Position numbers and translations under genes: made by a program. The notes beneath the pieces are model-generated. The model did not search any database and was not told the origin of the DNA. It worked only from the letters and a program-made list of their open reading frames with translations. Positions 1 through 8,400 of a DNA stretch of 12,740 nt are shown piece after piece (position 1 is the first letter of the stretch; the number at the start of each line of letters is the position of its first letter). Source of the DNA: Syntrophales bacterium (lineage in GTDB: Bacteria; Desulfobacterota; Syntrophia; Syntrophales; UBA2251). The stretch covers positions 1 to 12,740 of the forward strand of contig JALNWL010000054.1 in assembly GCA_023230905.1 (NCBI GenBank), read 5' to 3'.

Positions 1-133
1 CATCGCCCACCGGATGGTCCTGCTCGACGGCGAAACCCGGGGCATCATTGCCGAGGGCGATCCGCACCAGCTCCGCGAAACCTCCCGGGACCGCCGGGTC
101 ATCCGGTTCTTGAACCGCACCATCGAGGAATAA
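1..133 (+). CDS. MCE/Mla-type ABC transporter ATP-binding protein, C-terminal end (partial)
   Basis: This is the last 43 codons of a gene that begins before the window; the reading frame starts at base 2 and ends at TAA 131-133. The visible residues include HRMVLLDGE, then GIIAEGDP, and a tail reading VIRFLNRTIEE. This matches the end of MlaF-like ATPases, where the D-loop/H-loop region is followed by a 'vaegtpeel' type strand and a final 'fl.g' helix. The Walker motifs lie outside the window, so the ATPase assignment rests on this tail and on context: an MCE-domain gene starts 4 bases after the stop, and an auxiliary lipoprotein follows. In Mla-type systems the ATPase sits on the cytoplasmic side of the inner membrane and drives lipid transport through the MlaE permease. 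The permease gene is probably just upstream, outside the window. Confidence 0.75.
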   Translation, partial: IAHRMVLLDGETRGIIAEGDPHQLRETSRDRRVIRFLNRTIEE

Positions 134-137
134 CGCC

Positions 138-1067
138 ATGGCCAAGAAAGTCTCCCGTTTCCTGATCGGCATCTTCGTCACGGTCGGCGTCCTGATCGCC
201 GTCGTCACCCTCATCCTCCTCGGTGCCACAAGCTACTTCCAGGAAGGGGCCATGTACGTGACCTACTTCGACGAGTCGGTCCAGGGCCTGCAGGTCGATT
301 CCAGCGTCAAATACCGGGGCGTCGAGATCGGCAAGGTCAAGGCCATCGGCGTCGCGCCGGACAACACGCTCATCGAGGTCGTGATGAAGATCAACCAGAA
401 GGGGGTCGTGGCCTCGGACACGACGGCCCAACTCCGGGCGGCGGGGATCACGGGGATCGTCTTCGTCGAGCTGGACCGCCGGAAGGTGGACGCCACCCAT
501 GAAACGCCCCGCATCGGCTTCCGGGCCCCCTACCCCCTCGTCCCATCCCGCCCCTCGGACGCCAAGCAGTTCTTCTCCGGGGTGGACGCCCTCATGGACA
601 AGATCCGCGCGCTGGACGTCCAGGGCATGTCGGGCCAGTTGACAGCCACCGCCGGGGCCATCGAAACCTTCTTCAACGGCCCGAGGACGAACCGGATTCT
701 CGCCAATCTGGAGGCCACGACGGGCACGCTGGACCGGGTCCTCGCCCGGCTCGATCGCGTGACGGCGCAGAACACGCTCGATGACACCGTCAAGGAGGCC
801 CGGGCCGCGCTCACGGAGGCACGCGAGCTAATCGCCGCCGCGAAGAAGGAGGTGCAGGCAATGAATCTCGCGGAGACGTCGGGCAAGGCAAACCGGTGGA
901 TCGACGGCCTGGACCGGCGGACCCGCGACGTGACAACGGACCTCAAGGTCACCAGCGAAAACGTGCGCCAAGCCTCGGAATCCCTGGACAGGCTCCTGGA
1001 CCGACTGGAGGCCAACCCGTCCGATCTGCTGTTCAGCAAGCCGCCCCGGGTTCCGGAAAATCCCTGA
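138..1067 (+). CDS. MlaD-family MCE-domain protein, lipid transport substrate-binding subunit
   Basis: Protein of 309 residues. Residues 8-30 form one hydrophobic membrane anchor preceded by lysines, giving an inner-membrane protein with a periplasmic body. The MCE domain covers about residues 38-116: it begins YVTYFDESVQGL, continues VKYRGVEIGKV, and closes with TGIVFVELDRR, all typical of MlaD/Mce/PqiB proteins. The rest (about 145-300) is rich in Ala, Leu, Arg, Glu and Thr and looks like a long helical or coiled-coil extension, as in longer MCE proteins that form a tunnel or needle across the periplasm. Escherichia coli MlaD is much shorter (about 180 residues) and lacks this tail. ATG 138 is preceded by GAGGAA inside the end of the upstream gene, 4 bases from its stop, so the two are probably co-translated. 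The MCE family identity is clear; the lipid cargo and transport direction cannot be read from the sequence. Confidence 0.93.
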   Translation: MAKKVSRFLIGIFVTVGVLIAVVTLILLGATSYFQEGAMYVTYFDESVQGLQVDSSVKYRGVEIGKVKAIGVAPDNTLIEVVMKINQKGVVASDTTAQLRAAGITGIVFVELDRRKVDATHETPRIGFRAPYPLVPSRPSDAKQFFSGVDALMDKIRALDVQGMSGQLTATAGAIETFFNGPRTNRILANLEATTGTLDRVLARLDRVTAQNTLDDTVKEARAALTEARELIAAAKKEVQAMNLAETSGKANRWIDGLDRRTRDVTTDLKVTSENVRQASESLDRLLDRLEANPSDLLFSKPPRVPENP

Positions 1068-1076
1068 AGAGGAGGA
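1068..1076 (+). promoter_or_regulatory. Ribosome binding site deciding the lipoprotein start
   Basis: AGAGGAGGA lies directly after the MCE-gene stop and 8 bases before ATG 1085. It supports starting the lipoprotein at 1085 rather than at an in-frame ATG at 896, which would overlap the MCE gene by 170 bases and put a non-secretory sequence ahead of the signal peptide. Confidence 0.8.
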
Positions 1077-1084
1077 CTATCGGC

Positions 1085-1789
1085 ATGAAGACCGCGCATC
1101 ACAGTGAAAGACGCTTCGTCCCCCGACGCCCGCACGGCCGCCTCTTGGCCAGCCTGACGGCCCTCCTCCTGGTCGCCGCGGCGTGGGGCTGTTTCGGCGG
1201 GAACCGGACGACGACACTGCCCTTCCAGTACAGTCTGGAATACGCCTCCCCGCGTTTCGACGACCTGCCGCCCCTGGACGCCGCGCTCAGCCTGGAGCGC
1301 TTTTCCTCTGCCCAGGGGATCAACAAGACCGCGATGATCTACCGATCCGAGCCGTATCGGTATGACGCCTACTACGGCCACTACTGGCGGAGCCGGCCGC
1401 GGGACCTGGCCACGGACTTTCTCCTCCGGGACCTGAAGTACGCCCGCCTGTTCAAGGCCGTTTTCTCTTACCAGGACCGGCAGGAGACCCGTTTCGTCCT
1501 CCAGGGCGCCGTGACGGAGTGCGCGGCCCACTACGAGCCGCAGGGCGACCAACGGGCCGTTCTTTCCCTGAGTCTCACGCTTCTGGATACTCAGCGGAAG
1601 GTAATCACCGAACAGGTCGTCTTCGTGAAGCGCTACGATCTCGCGCCCGCGATGGACGAGCGTTCGCCGCGGGCGTTCGCCCGGGGGATCAGCGCGGCCA
1701 TGGAAACCCTCTCCCCACAGATGCTGCGCGACGTCCACCGCGCCGTACGGGAGCGCCTCGCCGCGACTTCCGCCCCCTCTTCCCCCTGA
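1085..1789 (+). CDS. ABC-type transport auxiliary lipoprotein (PqiC/LbcA-like)
   Basis: Protein of 234 residues. An Arg/His-rich N-terminus is followed by a hydrophobic stretch (about 20-33) and a lipobox-like AAWGC with Cys36 as the lipidation site, so it should be a lipoprotein, probably in the outer membrane. The mature part carries the usual pattern of the ABC-transport auxiliary family: a strand ending in IYRSEPYRYDAYYGHYW, then RPRDLATDFLLRDL, then LFKAVF. A beta-rich half (FVLQGAVTE, LSLSLTLLD, EQVVFVKRYDL) and a C-terminal helix follow. In PqiABC and related MCE systems such lipoproteins are thought to link the MCE assembly to the outer membrane. It is third in the operon, 17 bases after the MCE gene. 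The lipobox is imperfect (Trp at -2), but the family fold and the context agree. Confidence 0.85.
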   Translation: MKTAHHSERRFVPRRPHGRLLASLTALLLVAAAWGCFGGNRTTTLPFQYSLEYASPRFDDLPPLDAALSLERFSSAQGINKTAMIYRSEPYRYDAYYGHYWRSRPRDLATDFLLRDLKYARLFKAVFSYQDRQETRFVLQGAVTECAAHYEPQGDQRAVLSLSLTLLDTQRKVITEQVVFVKRYDLAPAMDERSPRAFARGISAAMETLSPQMLRDVHRAVRERLAATSAPSSP

Positions 1790-1982
1790 ACCGCACCACG
1801 AAACCGATGAGGTTGCGTGTGGCGAAGCGATCACAGCGGCCGTGTCTTTCAAACGATCACGGCACGGTCTGCTTCCGGCGTTTGACTGCGGAAAACCGGC
1901 AGCCCGGATCCGGCTCATCCTCTTGGAGAAGGGCTGTCCTAGCCGCGGTGGATCGGGATAGCGTGTATCGGAATGCAACGGA

Positions 1983-1990
1983 AAGGAGGG
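1983..1990 (+). promoter_or_regulatory. Strong ribosome binding site of the dehydratase gene
   Basis: AAGGAGGG ends 4 bases before ATG 1995, a near-consensus Shine-Dalgarno sequence. The preceding 205 bases (1790-1994) hold no gene. They contain a perfect 10-base palindrome, CCGGATCCGG at 1904-1913, and no convincing promoter or terminator, so it is open whether the dehydratase is read through from the MCE operon. Confidence 0.75.
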
Positions 1991-1994
1991 AGAC

Positions 1995-3638
1995 ATGAGC
2001 AAACCCAAGAGTCAACCGATTTTCGATGAGAAGGACTTCCCCATCAGCCTGGCCCGTCTGGCCGTGTTGTCGGGAACGGGCGTGGACATCGAGGAACTCA
2101 AGGTCAAGCCGATCATCGCCGTCGTCAATTCCCACACCGAATTTCACCCGGGGCACATGCACCTGGACCAGCTTGCCCGTCGGGTCAAGGAGGGGATCCA
2201 TGCCGCGGGCGGCATTCCCTTCGAGTTCAACGTGCCGGCCCCCTGCGACGCCCTGTCGGAGGGGAACGAGGGGATGCGCTTCATCCTGCCCCAGCGGGAG
2301 CTGATCGCCGACATCGTCGAAACCCACGTCCGGAGCATGCTGTTCGACGGCCTGGTGATGATCGCCGGTTGCGACAAGATCATCCCGGGCATGATCATGG
2401 CGGCCGCCCGGCTCGATCTCCCGACGATCTTCCTGACCGGCGGCCCCGGGGCGTTTCAGATCCGCTATTCTCCGTCGATGAAGGGGAGCATCCACCACCG
2501 GGACTATCCCGACCTCGACGACATGGTAGCCACGGCCACATGCGCCACCTGCGGCGCCTGCGAACTGATGGGGACGGCCAACACGTTTCAGTGTCTCGTC
2601 GAAGCCCTGGGGTTGACCCTGCCCGGTTCGGCAAACGTTCCCGCCTTCTTTGCCCGGAAGCTGCTATTCGCCCGCCGGACGGGGAAGCGCATCGTGAAGA
2701 TGGTGGAGGAGGACCTCCCGGCCCGCGGGATTCTGACGATGGACGCCCTCGAAAACGCCTTGATGGTGGATCTCGCCATCGGCGGTTCGACCAACACGAC
2801 GCTTCATCTTCCGGCCATTGCCCACGAGCTCGGATTCTCTCTCCCCCTGTCGAGGTTCAACGATTTCAACCGCAGGATTCCGACCCTCTGCGGCGTCGTG
2901 CCGAACGGCCCGCACGGCATGCAGGACTTCTACCGGGCCGGCGGCGTGCAGGCGGTGATGAAGGCGTTGGGGGATCGACTTCACCTGGATGCCGTCAACG
3001 TCACCGGCCAAACGCTGCGTGAGAGCCTCGGCGATGCCCGTGTGCTGGACGACCAGGTCATTCACGGCCTGGAAAATCCCTTCTTCGCGGAAGGCGGAAC
3101 GGTGGTCCTCTCCGGCAATCTCGCACCGGACGGGGCGGTGATCAAACAGTCCGGCGTCGACCCGGGGCAGATGATCTTCAGCGGCCCGGCCCGGATGTTT
3201 GACGCCGAAGGGGACTGCCTGCAGGCGATCCGGGAGAGGACAATCCGCGAAGGGGAAGTCGTCGTCATCCGCTACGAAGGCCCCCGGGGCGGGCCGGGAA
3301 TGCCGGAAACACTCGCCGTGACGTTAGGTCTCAGCCTGTCCGGGATCAAGAATGTCAGCCTGATCACGGATGGCCGGTTTTCCGGTGCCAGCTCCGGGCC
3401 CTGCATCGGGCATGTCTCCCCCGAGGCCTTCGTGGGAGGCCCGCTGGCCGCGGTGAGGAACGGGGACATCATCGACATCGACATCCCCGCCCGCAAGCTG
3501 GAAATACGCTTGGCGGAGACGGACATCCGGGAACGGCTGAAGGACTGGCGGCCGCCGGTGCGGAACATCCCGCCGGGTTTCATGCGGCGCTATGCGCAGA
3601 CGGTCGGTTCCGCCGCCCTGGGGGCCGTTCTCGCCTAA
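1995..3638 (+). CDS. IlvD/Edd-family dehydratase, dihydroxy-acid dehydratase-like
   Basis: Protein of 547 residues, close to the usual size of bacterial dihydroxy-acid dehydratases (about 550-615). Family motifs in order: KPIIAVVNS (38-46), the PGH motif at 52-54, AGGIPFEFN (71-79), RELIADIVE (101-109), GCDKIIPGM (125-133), the cysteine cluster CATCGAC (183-189) followed by TANTF, GGSTNT, YEGPRGGPGMPE, and TDGRFSG (458-464) with IGHVSPEA. Known members use an Fe-S cluster and Mg to dehydrate 2,3-dihydroxy acids in branched-chain amino acid synthesis, or sugar acids. Cys126 and Cys183/186/189 are candidate cluster ligands. Oddities: the usual SCSGM after the cysteine cluster reads ACELM, and the GGPM segment reads GGPGAF, so this may be a paralogue with another substrate. 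No other ilv gene is nearby. The reading frame ends 4 bases into the convergent acyl-CoA ligase gene. Confidence 0.85.
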   Translation: MSKPKSQPIFDEKDFPISLARLAVLSGTGVDIEELKVKPIIAVVNSHTEFHPGHMHLDQLARRVKEGIHAAGGIPFEFNVPAPCDALSEGNEGMRFILPQRELIADIVETHVRSMLFDGLVMIAGCDKIIPGMIMAAARLDLPTIFLTGGPGAFQIRYSPSMKGSIHHRDYPDLDDMVATATCATCGACELMGTANTFQCLVEALGLTLPGSANVPAFFARKLLFARRTGKRIVKMVEEDLPARGILTMDALENALMVDLAIGGSTNTTLHLPAIAHELGFSLPLSRFNDFNRRIPTLCGVVPNGPHGMQDFYRAGGVQAVMKALGDRLHLDAVNVTGQTLRESLGDARVLDDQVIHGLENPFFAEGGTVVLSGNLAPDGAVIKQSGVDPGQMIFSGPARMFDAEGDCLQAIRERTIREGEVVVIRYEGPRGGPGMPETLAVTLGLSLSGIKNVSLITDGRFSGASSGPCIGHVSPEAFVGGPLAAVRNGDIIDIDIPARKLEIRLAETDIRERLKDWRPPVRNIPPGFMRRYAQTVGSAALGAVLA

Positions 3639-5110
3639 GATGAGATGGACGTAGTGTGGTCTTTCCGGCGCTTCCATTCGGCGATGCGGCTCATCGCGCC
3701 CGCCAGGCCCCGGAGGGAGTGAAACACGGGAAGGCCCGCCGCCACGAAGGCCTCCTGCGCGGCCAGGAATTCCTTCATGCCTTCGAGATCCTCCGGCGGG
3801 CGCAGGGCAATGAGGACGGGTTTGCCCACGGCGTCCCGGGCGGCGCGAATCACGGCGGTGACCGGATCGAGAAACGTCCGCGCCGAAAAGCGGCCCATGC
3901 CCCAACTGCCGACGGGGTGGAAGCCGAGGTGATAGACGAGCATGTGGATGTCCGGGGACGAACCAACGGTGCGCAGGGCAACGTCGATGGCCCGGGAATC
4001 GATGAGGTTCAACGTATCCACCGGGTTCGTGAAGATGCTTCCAGCGATCGGCAGATGGCGCTTCAGCTCCTCCTGGACCTCCCGTAAAAGGCGGGGCACG
4101 CTCAAGCCCGCCCGTTCGAGCTCGTCGCTTCCGAGCACCGCCGGTCCGCCGCCCGCGCCGATCATGGCCGCGCCGGCGCCCGCGGGGAGCGGATGGGCGA
4201 AACGGAGGGCCGTCAGCACATCGATCATCTCGTCCAGGTGATCGACCTGGATGGCGTTGGTCTGCCGGCAGAGGGCCTCGAAGACGGCGACGGAGCTCGT
4301 CATGCTCGCCGTGTGTCCGAGGGCGGCGCGCAGGCCCGCTTCCGTTTTGCCGCCCTTGTACACGATGACGGGCTTACGGCGCGCGGCCTCCGCCAGAGCG
4401 CGGGCGAAGCCCTCCCCGTCGCGAACGCCCTCCACATAGGCGGCGATGATCTCCGTTTCGTCGTCCCCGGCAAAGTATTCCAGCAGTTCGCATTCATTGA
4501 CATCCAGCGCGTTGCCGTAGCTCACGACCTTGCTGAAGCGGATCCCCCGGGGGCCGCTGGATTTGGGGAGGATCTGCGCATGACCGCCGCTCTGGGTCAC
4601 GAAGGCAACCGGTCCCGGATCGAGGGGAATGTCGATGCTGTTGGCCACACGACGCCCCGGGACGAAAAGGCCGATGCAGTTGGGTCCGATGATGCGAAAC
4701 CCGCCGTCCCTGGCCTTGTCGAGCATGGCCCGTTCGAGGGCCGCACGGTCTTCCTCGCCGCTTTCGCCGAAACCGGCCGTGAAGAAGTGGACGGACCGGA
4801 CGCCCTTGGCGGCGCACTCGTCGAGGAGCGCCAGACAGGACTCGGCCGGAATGTTCACGACGACGTGATCGACCGGACCGGGCACGGCCAGGAGGTTCGG
4901 GTAGCAGCGGATGCCGAGGATCTCCGGATACTTGGGATTGATCGGATAGACGGCGGGAAACCCCGCCTTGATCAGAGACAGGACGACCAGTCCGCCAAAG
5001 GAAAAACCGCCGCCCCCGGCGGCAGGCGCGGATACGCCCACGACCGCTACGCCCCTCGGGTTGAAGACTTCCTCGAGCGATACCGGTTTCCCTGTCGGAT
5101 TCCTGTCCAT
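3635..5110 (-). CDS. ADP-forming acyl-CoA synthetase, alpha (CoA-binding) subunit, unpaired
   Basis: Protein of 491 residues. It starts with a CoA-binding Rossmann-like domain (VFNPRGVAVVGVS; the canonical post-motif YPINPKYPEILG) and continues with succinyl-CoA-ligase-like domains: VHFFTAGFGE, IIGPNCIGLF, AFVTQSGG and VIVYKGGKTEAG. His266 in GHTASM fits the phosphorylated histidine of the family. The ATP-grasp (beta) part is absent from the C-terminus and from both neighbours, although many relatives are fusions of about 700 residues. Members convert acyl-CoA, ADP and phosphate to acid, CoA and ATP, or the reverse. The start at 5110 is chosen because GGAGG (complement of 5118-5122) lies 7 bases upstream; an in-frame ATG at 5176 would add an Arg/Trp-rich stretch with no family resemblance. 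TTGACT (5190-5195) and AAGATT (5167-5172) on this strand, 17 bases apart, are a weak promoter candidate. Substrate unknown. Confidence 0.88.
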   Translation of the reverse strand: MDRNPTGKPVSLEEVFNPRGVAVVGVSAPAAGGGGFSFGGLVVLSLIKAGFPAVYPINPKYPEILGIRCYPNLLAVPGPVDHVVVNIPAESCLALLDECAAKGVRSVHFFTAGFGESGEEDRAALERAMLDKARDGGFRIIGPNCIGLFVPGRRVANSIDIPLDPGPVAFVTQSGGHAQILPKSSGPRGIRFSKVVSYGNALDVNECELLEYFAGDDETEIIAAYVEGVRDGEGFARALAEAARRKPVIVYKGGKTEAGLRAALGHTASMTSSVAVFEALCRQTNAIQVDHLDEMIDVLTALRFAHPLPAGAGAAMIGAGGGPAVLGSDELERAGLSVPRLLREVQEELKRHLPIAGSIFTNPVDTLNLIDSRAIDVALRTVGSSPDIHMLVYHLGFHPVGSWGMGRFSARTFLDPVTAVIRAARDAVGKPVLIALRPPEDLEGMKEFLAAQEAFVAAGLPVFHSLRGLAGAMSRIAEWKRRKDHTTSISS

Positions 5111-5117
5111 CGATGCC

Positions 5118-5122
5118 CCTCC
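5118..5122 (-). promoter_or_regulatory. Ribosome binding site fixing the start of the unpaired alpha subunit
   Basis: GGAGG read on the minus strand, 7 bases before ATG 5110. It favours this start over the longer in-frame option at 5176. Confidence 0.7.
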
Positions 5123-5285
5123 ACAATCCTCATAAAAATAACGGAACGCCCACCACGACCGGGCCCAATCTTGCATGGATTTTCGAATGAGTCAATTCCA
5201 AGATAAAGCATCGTCGTCCGGATTCTCGGGATGTTCCGCCCGAAGAGGCCCAAGGACCGCTCCCTGCCGGGTGCGCGCAACACGC

Positions 5286-5314
5286 TTGACATGGAACGAT
5301 TCACCGCCTAGACT
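5286..5314 (+). promoter_or_regulatory. Predicted sigma-70 promoter of the WD40-caspase gene
   Basis: A perfect -35 box TTGACA (5286-5291) and a 4-of-6 -10 box TAGACT (5309-5314) are separated by exactly 17 bases. Transcription would begin near 5321, leaving a leader of about 90 bases before the ATG at 5411. This is the best promoter match in the divergent intergenic region 5111-5410. Confidence 0.6.
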
Positions 5315-5329
5315 CACGGGGTACCCGTG
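5315..5329. promoter_or_regulatory. Inverted repeat over the predicted transcription start (possible operator)
   Basis: CACGGG-GTA-CCCGTG is a perfect 6-base inverted repeat with a 3-base centre, starting one base after the predicted -10 box. A repeat covering +1 is a common place for a repressor site. The identity of a regulator cannot be inferred, and chance is possible in G+C-rich DNA. Confidence 0.4.
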
Positions 5330-5397
5330 GAGAATCCCCCGGCCCTGTCCGGCGACCGATCGCCCCCGGCCGGCGGTTCCTGCGAAACGCGATCCTT

Positions 5398-5404
5398 GGG
5401 GGAG
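5398..5404 (+). promoter_or_regulatory. Ribosome binding site of the WD40-caspase gene
   Basis: GGGGGAG lies 6 bases before ATG 5411. It supports that start over an in-frame candidate at 5327, which lacks a comparable site and would place 28 Pro/Gly/Ser-rich residues before the signal peptide. Confidence 0.65.
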
Positions 5405-5410
5405 CAAGAA

Positions 5411-8400
5411 ATGACCCGAAAAAGACGCATGAACGACCGGTTGATGATCCTGATCGCAAGCCTGTGCCTGCTTGCCGTGTTTTCAGCGAACGTCATGGCG
5501 GTGGAGGCGCCGGACATCTTCGTGCAGCTCGGCCATCGGAGCAGCGACGTCATGGCCGCCGCCTTATCCGGGGACGGGAAGTATCTGGTGACGGGCAGCG
5601 GCGACCGGGCGGCCAAGCTGTGGGACGCCTCTTCCGGCACCGAAATACGGACCTTCGCGGGCCACGCCTCGGAACTCGAAGCGGTCGCCATCTCCGCCGA
5701 CGGCAGTCAGGTTCTGTCGGGGGACAAGAATGGCGTCATCAAGCTCTGGGACACGATGTCGGGTCGCGAGATCCGCAGCATGGCCGTCATGGTAAAAGAT
5801 CCCGCGGTGAAAGCCCTGCGATTTTCGCCGGGCGGCCGTTTCTTCACCTCCCTGACGTCCTCGACGCTTGCGGTCTGGGATCTGAACACCGGCCGCACTA
5901 TCCGGACGACTGAAAATATTCGAGGGCACTTTGCTTGCGACCGGGGAGAAATTTATGTGGCGGCAAAGATCGGCTACGGGGACGATTTCGTCCTTCTCGA
6001 GCTGGCAACCGGAAAAGAGGTGAAGACGTTTGGAAAGACCGTTCCATGGTTTATCTTCGCCTCTTTTGCCGCGGATGGGAAATACGGCCTTTTCGCCGCG
6101 GATGACTTCAGCCTGAAGAAATACGTGTTTGGCCTGTTCGACATGGATACGGGCGAAAAAATCTCTACATGGCAGAGGGACCGCGAAAACATCATTCATA
6201 ATGTTGCGCTGTCCCGTGAGGGCACGAAGGCCATCCTGGCGACCGGAGGCGGCATCGAAATCGTGGACGCGCGGACGGGAGCCGTCGCGAAGGTTCTGAC
6301 AAACAGCTCCACCTTTTTCATTCAACAATCTCCCGACGGGGCATCGCTCGTTTCCAGCGGCCTCTATGTCCCCACCCTCTGGGATGCCGCCTCCGGCAAA
6401 GCCATTCGTCATTACGGGCGAAGGCCGATGTTTCGAAACGAATCCGCTCAGTATCATCCGGACGGGAAGCAAATTTTCGTCATTCGCCGCGACGCGCCCC
6501 CGCTGCTGATCGATGCGGCGACCGGACGGGTCGACCATGTCTTTACAGGGTACACGGGGGGATATTTTCAGGCGGGAGGCCGCTATGTATGGTTGAGCGG
6601 CGAGAAGGACAGACGTGAACTCTGGGATGTGACCACCAGAAAGGCGGTCCGTCAATTTCAGGCGAAAGATGTTCGCCTGCCGAAGGACGGAAAATATCTC
6701 GCTGAAAAAATCAGCGACAATTCTTTCAGGATATCGGAGGCCGCCTCGGGAAAAGAGGTGCTCAACTATTCGGACTCGGAGAAAATTCATCATTTCTTTA
6801 TATCGAGCGACAACCGATATCTCTTCCTGATGGCCGGCAATCGCATCAAACTCGTCGATATCGCCGCCGGGCGCGAAGAAAGATCCTTCTCCGACCCCGG
6901 AGCCACCAAGGCGTACGGCGCCCAAACATCTCCCGATGGCCGCTACCTCGTGGGCTTTTATGACGACCCGGTGGTCAAGACCAAATGCAGACTGAAGATT
7001 TGGGACATGGCGGCGAACCGCGAGATCGCCACGTTCCGCAACGTGCGGTCCATGCTGTACTTCACGTTCTCCCCGGACGGCCGATCGGTTCTCTTCGGAA
7101 ATCATAATGAGAATAACGATACCGATACCCTTTCGCTGATCGACGTGGCCACGGGTCGCCTCGCAAGAACCTTCAAGGGGCGCGGAATTCTATGGGAGAT
7201 GCAGTTTTCCGATGATGGGCGACTGCTGGCCGCGGGCGACGCGGACGGCGGAATCGTGATATGGGATGCGGCGACGGGAAGAGAAAGGGTGTCTTGCGCC
7301 GCACACAAGAACGGCGTCCGGACGATCGGGTTTTCCCCCGACGGCAGGCAGATCATATCGACGGGCGACGACGGGCCGGCGATCGTGCTGGACACCGCCA
7401 TGGGCGCCGAGATCGCGCGCTTCCTGAGCTTCCCCGACGGCGAATGGATCACCATGACGCCCGAAGGATATTTCAATGCGTCGGCGAACGGCGCGAAGCA
7501 TTTGAACGTGCGCGTCGGCAACCAGGCCTACTCCATCGACCATTTTTTCGAGACCTTCTTCAACCCCCGGTACGTCGCCTCCGCTCTGCAGGGGAGGAAA
7601 GTCGAGGCCACGGCGGATATCCGGCAGGGCATCCAGACGCCGCCGGAGGTGCGCATCGTCTCGCCCTTACCCGGATCGGAATTCAGCACCGACACCGTCA
7701 GCGTCCAGATCTCCGTCAAGGACACGGGCGGCGGCATCGATGAGGTGCGGCTCTATCACAACGGCAAGGCCGTCGGCGGGGACACCCGCGCCCTGAAGAT
7801 TGTGCCCGGCGGTGCCGGGATAACGAAAGAATACCGCGTCTTGCTCGTGGACGGAGACAATACCTTCAAGGCCGTCGGCTTCAGCAGGGATCGGACGGAG
7901 TCCCATCCCGCCGAACTCATCGTCAGGCTGAGCGCGCCCGCCAAGGAAATCTCGCTTTACGTTGTGGCGGTGGGGATCAACCGATACAGGAATCAGGCCC
8001 TGAACCTCAACTATGCGCAGCCAGACGCCAGGGGGGTGGCGGGTTTTTTCCGGAAAAACGGACAGCGGCTGTTCAAAAAGGTCGAGGTGACCGAAATTTA
8101 CAACGAGCAGGCAACGAAGGCGAACATTGTCGCGAGGCTCAAACAGCTCCAGGCCAGCCAACCGCAGGACGCGGTCGTGCTCTACCTTGCGGGGCACGGC
8201 GAGAACGTATCCGATAAGTGGTATTTCCTCCCGTATGAGCTGGCGTATCCGGAACGCGAGGAAGAGGTCAAAAACAAAGGTCTGTCGTCCGCAGAGCTCG
8301 CCGGCATCATCAGGGAAATCAGTGCGCAGAAGATCCTCGTCCTCATCGACTCCTGCAAATCGGGAGCGGCGCTCATCGCCTTTCGAGGCTTCGAAGACCG

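Noticed and set aside
896..1084. Upstream in-frame ATG for the lipoprotein gene
   Set aside because: It would place a basic, non-secretory sequence before the signal peptide and overlap the MCE gene; ATG 1085 has a better ribosome binding site.
1855..1872. Possible sigma-54 promoter (GGCAC...TGC) before the dehydratase gene
   Set aside because: The GG and GC elements are 8 bases apart instead of the required 10.
1904..1913. Perfect palindrome CCGGATCCGG before the dehydratase gene
   Set aside because: Short palindromes of this kind are expected by chance in G+C-rich DNA, and no promoter box is placed sensibly around it.
530..2008. Long open frame on the minus strand opposite the MCE and lipoprotein genes
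   Set aside because: Its translation is rich in Arg, Ser and Gly with no domain resemblance, and it lies opposite two well-supported genes; it is a product of G+C-rich codon use.
5111..5176. N-terminal extension of the orphan alpha subunit to the ATG at 5176
   Set aside because: The added residues (starting MQDWARSWWAF) do not match the family, and the Shine-Dalgarno site favours 5110.
4193..5206. 337-codon open frame on the plus strand opposite the orphan alpha subunit
   Set aside because: The opposite strand encodes a clear acyl-CoA synthetase with conserved motifs; this frame shows none.
5564..7105. 513-codon open frame opposite the WD40 region
   Set aside because: The plus strand has regular WD40 repeats throughout; the antisense translation has no recognisable domain.
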